A DNA stretch of 64,000 bases from CAZGDV01 sp964524995. GTDB lineage: Bacteria; Chloroflexota; Dehalococcoidia; SZUA-161. A program made the position numbers and the translations under genes. The stretch spans positions 1 through 64,000 of the forward strand of contig CAZGDV010000001.1 in assembly GCA_964524995.1 (NCBI GenBank), in the 5' to 3' direction. Numbering within the stretch: the first letter of the stretch is position 1; every line of letters begins with the position of its first letter. Below are positions 34,403 through 44,022 of this stretch, in pieces. The notes beneath the pieces are model-generated. The model made no database searches and had not been told where the DNA came from. It saw nothing but the letters and a program-made list of their open reading frames with translations.

Positions 34403-35593
34403 CTAGCGTGCGGCCAGCAGCGCCGCAACCCTGTCCAGGAGTCGATGCGCGACGTCGGCCTTGGGAAGAAGCGGCAGTCTCTCCACGTTCCCGCTCCGGT
34501 CTACCAGGGACACCCTGTTGGTGTCTACCTCGAAACCGCTGTCTTCCGCCCTTATGTCATTGACGGCGATCAGGTCCAGGCCCTTCTTCCGCAGCTTGTC
34601 GGCACCCCTCGATTCTGCGTCACCGTCCTCGGCGGCGAACCCGACCTTGATGAAGCTGCCCGACAGCTCTCCGATGATATCCGTCGTCTTCTCCAGCTCG
34701 AGGGTCAGCCGCTCGGCCTCCCTCTTGATCTTCCCACCCGCCGAGGTCGCCGGACGGTAGTCGGCGACGGCTGCTGCCATTATGATCACGTCGGCTCCCT
34801 CAGCGGCTCGCCCGACAGCAGCGCGCATCTCCTCGGCGGTTGCCACGGAGACTATTTCCACCCCGGCAGGCTCGGGTACCGACGTCGTCCCGCTGATCAG
34901 CGTCACGGTCGCGCCCCGGTCCCTCGCCGCCTCCGCTATAGCATAGCCCATCTTGCCCGACGAACGGTTCCCTATGAACCGGACGAGGTCGATCGGCTCG
35001 TGAGTACCACCTGCGCTCACGACCACCCGCCTGCCGACGAGATCGCCGCCTTTGCCCAGCACCTGGTACACCGTCCCCAGGATCACGAAATTGTCCTCCA
35101 GCCGCCCTTCGCCGATAAGGCCCGAAGCCAGCCTGCCCTCAGCCGGGCCGACGATGGTGAAGCCACGAGCGCGGAGCCTCTCCACATTCTCCGTGGTCGC
35201 CGGATTCCGCCACATACCGACATCCATCGCCGGCGCTACGATCACAGGGGCCCTGGTGGCCAGCACCGTGCTAAGCAGCATCTCATCCGCGATTCCGGCG
35301 GCGATCTTGGCTATCGTGTTGGCCGTAGCAGGGGCAACCAGCATTACGTCGGCACGCTCGGCCAATGCCACGTGCTCGACGCTGAACTCCGACGACAGCT
35401 CGAACATGTCCGTCACCACAGGCCTGTGGGTGATACTGCGAAACGACAGGGGCGTAACGAACTGCATCGCAGCCTTGGTCATGATCACGTCTACCGCGAG
35501 CCCTCTCTGGGTCAGCTTGCTTGCGAGATCAACCGCCTTGTATGCGGCTATGCTGCCCGTTACTCCCAGGACAACGTTCTTGCCTTCGAACAC
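34403..35593 (-). CDS. coaBC: Bifunctional phosphopantothenoylcysteine synthetase/decarboxylase
   Basis: CoaBC performs two steps of coenzyme A synthesis. The N-terminal FMN decarboxylase domain has GVTGSIAAYKA, the catalytic His in SVEHVALAE and PAMDVGMW (Asp where Asn is common). The C-terminal synthetase domain starts VVVSAGGTHEPID, with NRSSGKMG and KKGLDLIAVND. I prefer the GTG at 35593, four bases after GGAGG and aligned with the family start; an ATG at 35626 would add 11 residues and overlap coaX. It directly follows coaX, so two CoA steps are co-transcribed. Confidence 0.94.
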   Translation of the reverse strand: MFEGKNVVLGVTGSIAAYKAVDLASKLTQRGLAVDVIMTKAAMQFVTPLSFRSITHRPVVTDMFELSSEFSVEHVALAERADVMLVAPATANTIAKIAAGIADEMLLSTVLATRAPVIVAPAMDVGMWRNPATTENVERLRARGFTIVGPAEGRLASGLIGEGRLEDNFVILGTVYQVLGKGGDLVGRRVVVSAGGTHEPIDLVRFIGNRSSGKMGYAIAEAARDRGATVTLISGTTSVPEPAGVEIVSVATAEEMRAAVGRAAEGADVIIMAAAVADYRPATSAGGKIKREAERLTLELEKTTDIIGELSGSFIKVGFAAEDGDAESRGADKLRKKGLDLIAVNDIRAEDSGFEVDTNRVSLVDRSGNVERLPLLPKADVAHRLLDRVAALLAAR

Positions 35594-35612
35594 ATTACCT
35601 CCAACCGGTCCC

Positions 35613-36383
35613 TCAGCGTCCTTCATTCATCTCATAGATGAACCGCAGTCCATGCAGCGTCAGATCGGGCTCCAGCGCATCTATCACATCCGTTTCCTCG
35701 GCGATGATGTTCGCCAGGCCGCCGGTCGCGATGACTTTGGCCTGCGCGTCCAACTCCTTCTTCATCCTGACTACTATGCCCTCAATCAGGCCAACATACC
35801 CGAATATGATCCCCGACTGCATCGCCGCGACGCTGTTCCTGCCGATGGCCCGTTTCGGATTGGTCAATTCGACCCTGGGCAGTCTCGCCGCCCTCTCGAA
35901 CAGCGCCTCCGCCGAGATGACAATGCCCGGCGCTATGGCACCCCCGAGGTAGTCCCCGTCTTCCGAGACCGCATCGAAGGTCGTCGCTGTGCCGAGGTCG
36001 ATCACGATCAACGGGCCGTCGTACAGCCTGTGCGCCGCCGCCACGTTGACCACTCGGTCCGGACCCACCTCATGGGGATTGTCGAGCGCGATCCTGACCC
36101 CGGTCTTGACACCTGTACCCACGATCATCGGGGACACATGGAAGTAGTCCCGGCACATCTCCCCGAACGTAGTCACGAGCGGCGGCACCGAGCTGGAGAT
36201 TATCGCGCTCTTGACCACCGAGAACTTGAGATCCTTCAGAGCAACTAGATTCGAGAGAATACCCGCATATTCGTCGGACAGCTTGTGGACGTCCGTTCCG
36301 AGCCGCCACGTCGCGACCAACCTTTCGCCGTCAAAGACGCCTATCGCGATGTTCGTGTTGCCGATGTCAATTGCAAGCAGCAT
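35613..36383 (-). CDS. coaX: Type III pantothenate kinase
   Basis: CoaX phosphorylates pantothenate, the first step of CoA synthesis, and is insensitive to feedback by CoA. The ASKHA phosphate loop AIDIGNTNIAIGVFD opens the 256-residue protein; VVNVAAAH, VIDLGTATTFDAV and GGAIAPGI follow. It lies between a protein of unknown function and coaBC on the same strand. Confidence 0.96.
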   Translation of the reverse strand: MLLAIDIGNTNIAIGVFDGERLVATWRLGTDVHKLSDEYAGILSNLVALKDLKFSVVKSAIISSSVPPLVTTFGEMCRDYFHVSPMIVGTGVKTGVRIALDNPHEVGPDRVVNVAAAHRLYDGPLIVIDLGTATTFDAVSEDGDYLGGAIAPGIVISAEALFERAARLPRVELTNPKRAIGRNSVAAMQSGIIFGYVGLIEGIVVRMKKELDAQAKVIATGGLANIIAEETDVIDALEPDLTLHGLRFIYEMNEGR

Positions 36384-36480
36384 GTCAGGACAAGCTCCCT
36401 TTCATAGCCGGAGTCCACAGCCCGGGCCCCAGTGTGCCGCATATTATAGCCAACTTCAGCTTCCCTTACAACGCGTGCAT

Positions 36481-37218
36481 TCACGCCTTGTGTTCGATGA
36501 CGAAACGCGCTCTCTTGCGGCGCTGCGCAACGTCGCCGTACGATCTCTGCCTGGCGAGATAGTCCATCGCCTTCTTCGTGTCGCTGGCGACCTTGGCCTT
36601 GTCGCTGTTGGTCAATCTGTACTTGAACAGCCAGTATGTGAACTCCTGCAACTCGTTCAAGGCAACAGTCTCCTGATGACGGTACGCCCGCTCCTCCCTG
36701 AACTGCCTCAAGAGCGCATCCTGCGCCAGGCCATACAGTCTGATGTAGCCGTCGGCCTCGTCCCCCTCGCCCAGGCGCAGCAGCTGGGCATTCCTCTCCT
36801 TGCATATCTCCTCTTCGACCGCCGCGAGCAGGAACCTCTCCGCTATGATTCCGTACAGGAAGTTCAAGTAGGCATGGTACTTCGCCGTGCCAATGAGACC
36901 CTTGAACTCATCGTCGCTGACGTCCACCGGTAAACGTCCGTCGAACACCAGGTCGTTGTACTCCTGTTCGGGAACGGCATCCTTGACTTCGCCGACCAGG
37001 CGTTCTGCAAGCAGCAGCCAATCGAACGCCTCCCCATCTATTAGATAGCGGTAGTGCCTGCCACCTGCCGTCTCCTCCGGGCTTGCCCACAGTCCTATCG
37101 CCTCGAGCAGGGCCGTATGCCATGCTTTGCCACTCACCACACCCTCCCTGAGGTGGCCCATCGCCTCCTGGTCGGCAACCCTCGCCCAGCCCTTCTTCTC
37201 CGAACCGGCTCCTGCCAT
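36481..37218 (-). CDS. Conserved-looking protein of unknown function
   Basis: The 245-residue product is soluble and mostly helical, without signal peptide, cysteine motifs or nucleotide loops that I can identify. The middle has YHAYLNFLYGIIAERFLLAAVEEE and the end is basic (RQRSYGDVAQRRKRARFVIEHK). It starts nine bases after polX and precedes coaX by about 97 bases, so it is part of the prsA-secA-polX-coaX-coaBC transcription unit. The setting in a housekeeping operon suggests a resident gene, not an acquired one. Confidence 0.65.
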   Translation of the reverse strand: MAGAGSEKKGWARVADQEAMGHLREGVVSGKAWHTALLEAIGLWASPEETAGGRHYRYLIDGEAFDWLLLAERLVGEVKDAVPEQEYNDLVFDGRLPVDVSDDEFKGLIGTAKYHAYLNFLYGIIAERFLLAAVEEEICKERNAQLLRLGEGDEADGYIRLYGLAQDALLRQFREERAYRHQETVALNELQEFTYWLFKYRLTNSDKAKVASDTKKAMDYLARQRSYGDVAQRRKRARFVIEHKA

Positions 37219-37227
37219 CGTACCTTC

Positions 37228-38946
37228 CTACCTCCGCTTCAACCAGCGCAGGAACTCGTCAACCGGCCTGGTGTTCAATACGTCCGATGCCCGGCACCAA
37301 CCCCGCCGCGCGACTCCCACGCCGAATCGCATGAGATCGAGGTGATCGACGCTGTGGGAATCCGTACCGATTACCAGGCTCACTCCGACCTCTCCGGCCC
37401 TCTTCGCCTGCGTATCCCTCAGATCAAGCCTGTCCGGCATCGCATTGATCTCCAGGGCTGTGTTCGTTCTCACCGAGGCGCGGAATACCTCCTCCAGATC
37501 GATTTCAACCGGCTCCCGCGTCCCGATGAGCCTGCACGTAGGATGAGCGAGGACATGCACGCGCGGGTTCTCGATGGCGCGAATTACTCTCCTCGTCATT
37601 TTCTCCGAATCTTGCTGCATTGACGAGTGAACTGCGGCAACCACTATGTCAAGCTCTTCAAGAATATCATCAGGGTAATCGAGCGCACCATCCGCGCGTA
37701 TGTCTAACTCGATCCCGGCGAGGAGGCGTATGCGGGATAACTTCGCGTCAACGTCTCTTATCTCGGCGATCTGTTCTCTCAGCCGCTCAACGCTCAGGCC
37801 GTGCGCGATGCCCCTCCCTGCTGAATGGTCCGTGATAGCGAGATATTCGTAGCCCAAGCCCTGCGCCGCCATCGCCATCGCCTCGATAGAATCGTGGCCG
37901 TCGCTCCAATCGGTGTGCACGTGCAGGTCCCCTTTGATATCGGCCAACTCGATCAGTTCGGGCAACTGCCGCTTCTGGGCTGCCTCGATCTCCCCTTGCG
38001 CCTCGCGTAACTCGGGGGGAATCAACTGCAGCCCCAACCGTTCGTAGAACGCCGCCTCGTCGGTGTACTTCTCCACCTCGCCCGTATCCAAGACAGTGAT
38101 CCCGTACTCGCTCAGGCTTAGCCCCCGGTGTAGCGCCATCTCCCTGAGCAGTACGTTGTGCTCCTTCGAGCCTGTGAAGTGCTGGAGAAGCGAGCCGTAG
38201 CTCTCGTGATCGACCATCCTCAGGTCGACCTGTATCCCGTTGGCGGCGATGACGCTCGCCTTCGTCGGGCCCTTGGCCAACACCTCCTCGACCATCGGCA
38301 GATGCAAGAAGGCCTCCACTATGCGAGCTGGCTCGTCCGCGGTACCCATGATATCGATATCGCCTACAGTCTCCCTGGCCCGCCGCAGGCTTCCCGCCGG
38401 CTCCAGGTGGCGAACGCCCAGCTGATCACGCAAGGCGCTGACTATCTCATCCACCAAGGGTTGCGCAGTCCCCAAAAGTATCCGAACGTCCTTGTGACGG
38501 TGCCTCCGAAGCTGCCTGAGGATGTTATCGGCGGTCTTCTCCCCCAAACCCTGCAGTGATGCGAACCTGCCATCGACGATCGCCTTCTCCAGGTCGTCGA
38601 TGCTGTTCACACCCAACTCCTGATGGGCGCGTGCGGCAATCCTCGGGCCCACTCCGGGTACGTCCATCAAGCTCCTGATGCCATCGGGGAACTCGCTGCG
38701 AAGCTTCTCGTAGACATCGAGACGACCCGTAGACAGGAGTTCCGATATCTTCTTGGCTATGGCTTCGCCGACGCCGGGGATCTCGCGGAGCCTGCCCTCG
38801 TTCATGACTTGCTCCAAGTCGACGGACAGGCCTTCAATGGTGCGTGCTGCGCGTTCGTAGGCCTTGATCTTGAAGCGGTTCTCGCCCTTCAACTCCAGAA
38901 GATCAGCCAGGTCCTGGAATACCTGAGCTACCGCTGCGTTGTCCAC
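37228..38946 (-). CDS. polX: DNA polymerase/3'-5' exonuclease PolX
   Basis: Bacterial family X polymerase, used in gap filling during base excision repair. The N-terminal half has helix-hairpin-helix elements (IPGVGEAIAKKISELL and VPGVGPRIAARAHQEL) and the nucleotidyltransferase site GSLRRARETVGDIDIMG with the Asp pair, third Asp in IQVDLRMV. The C-terminal half is a PHP phosphoesterase domain beginning DLHVHTDWSDG with the metal-binding His and Asp. The 572-residue length is typical. The start is a GTG at 38946, 24 bases after secA. Confidence 0.95.
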   Translation of the reverse strand: MDNAAVAQVFQDLADLLELKGENRFKIKAYERAARTIEGLSVDLEQVMNEGRLREIPGVGEAIAKKISELLSTGRLDVYEKLRSEFPDGIRSLMDVPGVGPRIAARAHQELGVNSIDDLEKAIVDGRFASLQGLGEKTADNILRQLRRHRHKDVRILLGTAQPLVDEIVSALRDQLGVRHLEPAGSLRRARETVGDIDIMGTADEPARIVEAFLHLPMVEEVLAKGPTKASVIAANGIQVDLRMVDHESYGSLLQHFTGSKEHNVLLREMALHRGLSLSEYGITVLDTGEVEKYTDEAAFYERLGLQLIPPELREAQGEIEAAQKRQLPELIELADIKGDLHVHTDWSDGHDSIEAMAMAAQGLGYEYLAITDHSAGRGIAHGLSVERLREQIAEIRDVDAKLSRIRLLAGIELDIRADGALDYPDDILEELDIVVAAVHSSMQQDSEKMTRRVIRAIENPRVHVLAHPTCRLIGTREPVEIDLEEVFRASVRTNTALEINAMPDRLDLRDTQAKRAGEVGVSLVIGTDSHSVDHLDLMRFGVGVARRGWCRASDVLNTRPVDEFLRWLKRR

Positions 38947-38970
38947 ATCCTTTCGCCCCCTGCCTAGCCC

Positions 38971-41532
38971 CTACTGACGTCCACAGCACTTCTTGTATTT
39001 CTTCCCGCTCCCACAGGGACAAGGGTCGTTCCTGCCGAGCCTGCTCGGCACAGGGACCTTCTCCCGCTCGGGGCGCTTCTGCTCTCTGACAAGCCCGACA
39101 TGGTAGATCGTATGGACTATGTCATGACTCACTCCGGCCATGAGGCGCTGGAACATCTCGTGCCCTTCCCGCTTATAGGCCACCAGCGGGTCTCTGTGCC
39201 CGATAGCCTGCAGACCGATCCCCTGGCGCATGTTCTCCATTGCCGTTAGATGCTCCACCCAGCGCCTGTCGATGGCCCGCAGCATGACAAGCCGCTCCAG
39301 GATTCTCATGTTCTCGGGCCCCATCTCCTGTTCCTTCTGGCCATACAGCGACTCGGCCTGCTCCAGCAGCTTGTGTTCGACCTCGCTACGACTCATGCGC
39401 GACAGGTTGTCCGGACCGAGGTCTGGGGGAAGCGGCAGCACGGCCCCCACGGCACCGACCAGTCCGGGGATGTCCCAATCATCGCCCTGCTCGTCGGCCA
39501 GGTTGGAGCGGACCGACTCGCGGATCTCGTCCTTCACCATATCGAGGATGTTGGCGCGCAGGTCTGCACCGCCCAATATCTTCTCGCGCTCGTCATAGAT
39601 GACTTCCCGGTGCCTGTTGACAACGTCATCGTACTCGACCAGATGCTTGCGGATATCGAAGTGATATGCCTCTATCTTGGTCTGTGAGTTCTCTATCACC
39701 TTGCCCACCAGACCATGCTCCAGCGGCGTCTCGTCATCGAAGCCCGCCCATTCCATTACACCTTTGACGCGCTCACCACCGAACCTTCGTATTATGTCGT
39801 CTTCCAGCGACACGTAGAAGCGTGAGCTGCCCGGATCACCCTGACGGCCGGCGCGGCCTCTGAGCTGGTTGTCGATCCGCCTGGCCTCGTGCCGCTCCGT
39901 TCCCACAACGTGCAGTCCCCCGAGCTCAATGACGCGGTTGTGCTCAGCTTTCCAATCCTCGGTATCCCTGCCCTCCGGGTTACCACCGAGAATGATGTCC
40001 ACGCCACGCCCGGCCATGTTCGTCGCGATGGTCACAGCGCCGAGGCGTCCCGCCTGAGCCACTATGCCCGCTTCCCTCTCGTGCTGCTTGGCGTTCAGCA
40101 CCTCGTGAGGTACGCCCCGCCTCTGCAGCATCTGGCTCAGGCGCTCTGACTTCTCGATCGAGACGGTGCCGACGAGCACCGGATGTCCTTGCCGATGCAG
40201 CTCTTCGATGTCCCTGACCACAGCCCGGAACTTGCCCTCTTCGTTCTTGTATATCTGGTCACGCATCTCCTCGCGGATCAGCGGCTTGTTCGTGGGGATG
40301 ACGACGACGTCAAGCCCGTATATCTTGTCCAACTCCTCAGCCTCTGTCTCTGCGGTCCCGGTCATCCCGGCAAGCTTCTCGTACATGCGGAAGTAGTTCT
40401 GGAACGTAATCGTGGCCATCGTGATGCTCTCGCGCTGAATCTTCACGCCCTCCTTCGCCTCGATGGCCTGGTGTAGTCCCTCCGAGTACCGCCGCCCGAC
40501 CATGAGACGGCCGGTGAACTCATCGACGATTATGACCTCGCCGTCCTTCACTACGTAGTCACGGTCCCGCTTGTACAGTACGTGTGCCTTCAGCGCGTTA
40601 TCCACGAAATGCGTCAGCCCGTAGTTCGCGGGATCGTAGAGGTTGTCGAGGCCGAGGCCGCGTTCCATCTTGGCGACGCCCGACTCCGTCAGCGTAACTG
40701 ACCGGGTGCGCTCCTCCACCGCGTAGTCCTCTTCCGGCCTCAGCCTCGGGATCAGCCTGGCGACTCTTACGTAGTCCTGGGCTGACTCCTCCGCAGCACC
40801 GCTGATGATGAGTGGTGTTCGGGCTTCATCGATCAGTATGTTGTCAACCTCGTCCACAATCGCGTAGTACAGGTCCCTCTGCACACGTCTCGACAGGTCG
40901 ATGACCATGTTGTCCCTGAGATAGTCGAAGCCGAACTCGTTGTTGGTGCCACAGGTTATGTCGGCCTCGTAGGCCTCACGCCGGCTGATCGGGCGAAGGC
41001 GGACCAGCCTCGGATCGTCGGACTCCGCATCCGGGTCGAAGGCGTAGGCGGCGTCGTGCTGGATGCAGGCCACGGACAGGCCCAGCATATGGTATATGGG
41101 GCCCATCCACTGCGTATCGCGCTTCGCCAGGTAGTCGTTGACCGTTACTACATGGACTCCCTCGCCGGCCAAGGCATTGAGCGTCACAGGCAGAGTAGCC
41201 ACCAGCGTCTTGCCCTCTCCGGTCTTCATCTCAGCAATCTTGCCGTGATGAAGGACTACCCCACCCATAAGCTGAACGTCGAAATGCCTTTGCCCGATCG
41301 TTCTTTTCGCTGCCTCCCTGACCAACGCGAAGACCTCAGGCAGGACGTCATCCAGGACTCGCTCGTTATCCCTTGCGGCCTCTTTGAACCGATCAGCTTT
41401 CGCGCGCAAGTCTGAGTCGCTGAGTCGCTCGAATTCGGGCTCGAGCGCATTGACCTTCTCGACAACCGGCAGAAGCCGCTTGACCTGCTTCTCGTTGGAG
41501 TCACCTAGAATACCTGTAATCCGCCTCAACAT
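38971..41532 (-). CDS. secA: Preprotein translocase ATPase SecA
   Basis: SecA pushes unfolded precursor proteins through SecYEG using ATP. Walker A is MKTGEGKTLVATLP, the DEAD-like box is DEVDNILIDEARTPLII, and the second helicase domain has GTVSIEKSERLSQ and ATNMAGRGVDI. The C-terminus carries the zinc motif CPCGSGKKYKKCC, which binds SecB or ribosomes in other bacteria. The 853-residue protein is complete. It starts 11 bases after prsA. Confidence 0.98.
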   Translation of the reverse strand: MLRRITGILGDSNEKQVKRLLPVVEKVNALEPEFERLSDSDLRAKADRFKEAARDNERVLDDVLPEVFALVREAAKRTIGQRHFDVQLMGGVVLHHGKIAEMKTGEGKTLVATLPVTLNALAGEGVHVVTVNDYLAKRDTQWMGPIYHMLGLSVACIQHDAAYAFDPDAESDDPRLVRLRPISRREAYEADITCGTNNEFGFDYLRDNMVIDLSRRVQRDLYYAIVDEVDNILIDEARTPLIISGAAEESAQDYVRVARLIPRLRPEEDYAVEERTRSVTLTESGVAKMERGLGLDNLYDPANYGLTHFVDNALKAHVLYKRDRDYVVKDGEVIIVDEFTGRLMVGRRYSEGLHQAIEAKEGVKIQRESITMATITFQNYFRMYEKLAGMTGTAETEAEELDKIYGLDVVVIPTNKPLIREEMRDQIYKNEEGKFRAVVRDIEELHRQGHPVLVGTVSIEKSERLSQMLQRRGVPHEVLNAKQHEREAGIVAQAGRLGAVTIATNMAGRGVDIILGGNPEGRDTEDWKAEHNRVIELGGLHVVGTERHEARRIDNQLRGRAGRQGDPGSSRFYVSLEDDIIRRFGGERVKGVMEWAGFDDETPLEHGLVGKVIENSQTKIEAYHFDIRKHLVEYDDVVNRHREVIYDEREKILGGADLRANILDMVKDEIRESVRSNLADEQGDDWDIPGLVGAVGAVLPLPPDLGPDNLSRMSRSEVEHKLLEQAESLYGQKEQEMGPENMRILERLVMLRAIDRRWVEHLTAMENMRQGIGLQAIGHRDPLVAYKREGHEMFQRLMAGVSHDIVHTIYHVGLVREQKRPEREKVPVPSRLGRNDPCPCGSGKKYKKCCGRQ

Positions 41533-41543
41533 GATTCCCGTTC

Positions 41544-42485
41544 CTATTGGAACATAGCGCCAACGGAGAGTCCGGCATGGATCCGGTGTATCGCCTCCCC
41601 GATCAATGATGCCAGCGACAGCACCTTGATTTTGTCCAGCATCTTGCCGTCCGGAATGGGCACCGTGTCCGTTACGACCAGCTCCTTGATAGGGCTAGCG
41701 GCAACCCGCTTCACACCATCTCCCGACAGTATCGGATGCGTGCAGCAAGCGTATATCTCGGCTGAACCATGCTCCTGCAGTGTTACTGCCGCGTTCGAAA
41801 TCGAGCCACCAGTGTCAACCTCATCATCCATCAGAACGGCGCGCTTCCCCCTGACATCACCTATCACTGTCAGGGTCTCAGACTTGTCGACGTTTCCGAC
41901 CCGCCGCTTCTCGATGATAGCCAGCGGTGCGCCAAGCATCTCGGCCAGGTCACGGGCGCGCTTGGCGATGCCAACGTCCGTGGCTACCACCACGAACTCA
42001 TCCCACCCCTTCTGCGCGAAATAGTCGCTGAGGATGTACAGGGCGCTCAACTCATCAACGGGTATGTTGAAGAACCCCTGTATCTGCCCCGCGTGGAGGT
42101 CTACGGTCAACACGCGATCCGCCCCGGCCACGGTCAGAAGGTCCGCAACCAGACGAGCCGTAATAGGGACCCTCGGCTGGTCCTTCTTGTCCGTACGACT
42201 ATAGCCGTAGTACGGCATTACCGCGGTAATCCTGCCCGCCGAGGCCCTCTTCATGGCATCTATGATTATGAGCAACTCCACGAGGTTCTTGTTCACAGGA
42301 GAGCATATCGGCTGCACGACGAACACGTCCCGCTGCCGCACATTCTCCAGTACTCGGGCAAAGATATTCTCGTTGCTGAACTCGAATACCTCCATCTTGC
42401 CCAGCGGCAGGCCGAGGTAGTCGCAGATTCTCTGCGACAGCTGCGGATGGGCGTTGCCGCTGAAGACCTTCAGTTCATCGAACAC
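41544..42485 (-). CDS. prsA: Ribose-phosphate pyrophosphokinase
   Basis: The enzyme makes PRPP, needed for nucleotides, histidine and for NadC in this window. The PRPP-synthase signature is DLHAGQIQGFFNIPVDEL and the C-terminal PRPP-binding loop is VLMDDEVDTGGSI. The flexible loop and C-terminal segments are normal over 313 residues. The start is GTG at 42485 with a GGGGGACAGAA region upstream. It is the first gene of an operon with secA, polX and coaX-coaBC. Confidence 0.96.
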   Translation of the reverse strand: MFDELKVFSGNAHPQLSQRICDYLGLPLGKMEVFEFSNENIFARVLENVRQRDVFVVQPICSPVNKNLVELLIIIDAMKRASAGRITAVMPYYGYSRTDKKDQPRVPITARLVADLLTVAGADRVLTVDLHAGQIQGFFNIPVDELSALYILSDYFAQKGWDEFVVVATDVGIAKRARDLAEMLGAPLAIIEKRRVGNVDKSETLTVIGDVRGKRAVLMDDEVDTGGSISNAAVTLQEHGSAEIYACCTHPILSGDGVKRVAASPIKELVVTDTVPIPDGKMLDKIKVLSLASLIGEAIHRIHAGLSVGAMFQ

Positions 42486-42534
42486 TTCTGTCCCCCTGGC
42501 TACTGATACTTCGCTCGAACCGTCTCACGGCGCA

Positions 42535-42563
42535 AATATAGCACATGAGGATAGGTGCTGCAA
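42535..42563 (-). promoter_or_regulatory. Promoter for the prsA-secA-polX-coaXBC operon
   Basis: On the minus strand TTGCAG (42558-42563) and TATATT (42535-42540) are 17 bases apart. The -10 box matches at five of six positions. It lies about 50 bases before the prsA GTG. Confidence 0.5.
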
Positions 42564-42660
42564 TCGCAGCAAGACACGTCCGAAGAGATGCGGGCCACCA
42601 CCGGAAGGCTACGCCGTAGGTAGCCCTACTGGAAAATGCCCGCGCGACCGCGTACCGGGC

Positions 42661-43248
42661 TCATCTCCTCGCTTCGCGGAGCACCTTCCTGACGCCCGGC
42701 TCAATATCTTGTGAGGTGTCGACCACAATGTGATTGCGTCCAATTCGCTCCACCCGACCCCTCATCGCATTGTACACACCCAGGTCGGCATCCGAGCTGT
42801 CCGGGCGGCTGCTGTCTCCGGCACGAACGGCCAAGCGCTCCTCCACCAGCTCCGGCGGAGCCTTCACCCACACCAGTGTGAGCCTCGCCCCGGCACGGTC
42901 TGCAATCTTGTACAGGCGCTCCCGATGGGTCTCAATCAGGTTGGTGGCATCGAGGATTACCGACAAGCCCCGGCTCAACAGCTCTTCAATCAACACATGA
43001 CAGGCGTCGAACAGGCGATTGCTCTCACTCGCATTGTACCGGGGTGACCGAATGAGCCGTTTCCGTAGCGCGTCGCTCTCCAGGACGACGCTCGGCAGGT
43101 CCTCCGCCAGCCTTCGGCTGAAGTGCGACTTCCCTGTACCGGGAAGGCCGCTGACAACTATCAGGACCGGACGTGCCTCGGGCTCGGGGAGTTCCCCGAG
43201 CCCGTCTTTCAGTGTCTGTACGTCCTGTTCGACTCTAGTCGGTCCCAT
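42661..43248 (-). CDS. AAA-type P-loop kinase of the COG0645 kind
   Basis: The 195-residue protein has Walker A GLPGTGKSHFSRRLAE near residue 35, an Asp in VVLESDALRKRL and ILDATNLIETHRERLYKIA, as in small P-loop kinases related to gluconate kinase and zeta toxin. Substrates of these proteins are mostly unknown. No antitoxin-like gene precedes it, which argues against a zeta-type toxin. It lies 75 bases after the PlsY-like gene on the same strand. Confidence 0.75.
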   Translation of the reverse strand: MGPTRVEQDVQTLKDGLGELPEPEARPVLIVVSGLPGTGKSHFSRRLAEDLPSVVLESDALRKRLIRSPRYNASESNRLFDACHVLIEELLSRGLSVILDATNLIETHRERLYKIADRAGARLTLVWVKAPPELVEERLAVRAGDSSRPDSSDADLGVYNAMRGRVERIGRNHIVVDTSQDIEPGVRKVLREARR

Positions 43249-43323
43249 TGTCTAAGCAATCCCGATTAGGCGCGTGCCGCCCCAACTACGGGTTCGTCCC
43301 AACTCCTAACACGCCGATGCCGA

Positions 43324-44022
43324 CTACGAAGCCTCTACCTCTATCTCGCTACGGTCGTACAGGAGGCGGTTCCCCATCCTGCGCAGCTTGCGTGACGGAA
43401 GGTGTATGTCCTGCCTTATTCCCGCCGTGGCCCGCCGCACCATGATCAGCACGAAGAGCACTACAAACGATATGATCACCGACAACGGTTGTCCCACCAA
43501 CCACGCCGCCAGTGGCAGTACCGCGAAAGCCACCGCCATCGCCAAGGGCAGGCTGAGGGACGGCGGCCCGCCCAGCTTCAGCCTCTCGTTCACGGTCTGA
43601 TTTGGCCGCATAAGCCTCGGTATCGTGCGAATCGAGGCACCAATCAGGATGGGTATCAATATGATTCCCATGGCCCTGGTGGCCACGGCCCCCGACATGG
43701 CCAACCCAATCGTGTTTCCCTTCTCTCCCTGGAATTTCAGGAAGACAGGCCACATCTGCCCGGCGACGGCCGCCACGCCTGCGAACGCCACCCAGCCTGG
43801 TTCGAAATCGAACGCCCGGGCCACCAGGACAGCGATGACACCCTTGGCGAAATCAAACAGTATGCCTGCCAGCCCCTCAAGCCGATTGACATTCCTCCAG
43901 AGCGCCAGGTGCATGTCATCGTATTCCCTGAGGTCAATGCCGTGAAGTCTCCCTATGAGGTACATGAAGGGAAAAGCTCCGAGCAGATAAGAGCCGACCA
44001 TCAGGCCGGCTTCATCCCACAT
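43324..44022 (-). CDS. PlsY-like glycerol-3-phosphate acyltransferase
   Basis: PlsY moves acyl groups from acyl phosphate to glycerol-3-phosphate at the membrane. The product has about five hydrophobic segments and the motif GQMWPVFLKFQGEKGNTIGLA, comparable with the PlsY signature GHxFPvFLkFkGGKG; the His and one Gly differ. The first PlsY motif is divergent (LWRNVNRLEGLAGILFDFAKG). It may thus be a paralogue with changed activity. I choose the ATG at 44022, preceded by GAGGAG at seven bases, giving 232 residues and an 11-base overlap with the degV-like gene upstream. Confidence 0.65.
   Translation of the reverse strand: MWDEAGLMVGSYLLGAFPFMYLIGRLHGIDLREYDDMHLALWRNVNRLEGLAGILFDFAKGVIAVLVARAFDFEPGWVAFAGVAAVAGQMWPVFLKFQGEKGNTIGLAMSGAVATRAMGIILIPILIGASIRTIPRLMRPNQTVNERLKLGGPPSLSLPLAMAVAFAVLPLAAWLVGQPLSVIISFVVLFVLIMVRRATAGIRQDIHLPSRKLRRMGNRLLYDRSEIEVEAS

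Noticed and set aside
42661..43248. A zeta-type toxin
   Set aside because: The P-loop kinase resembles the fold, but there is no epsilon-like antitoxin gene and the sequence fits general small kinases better.
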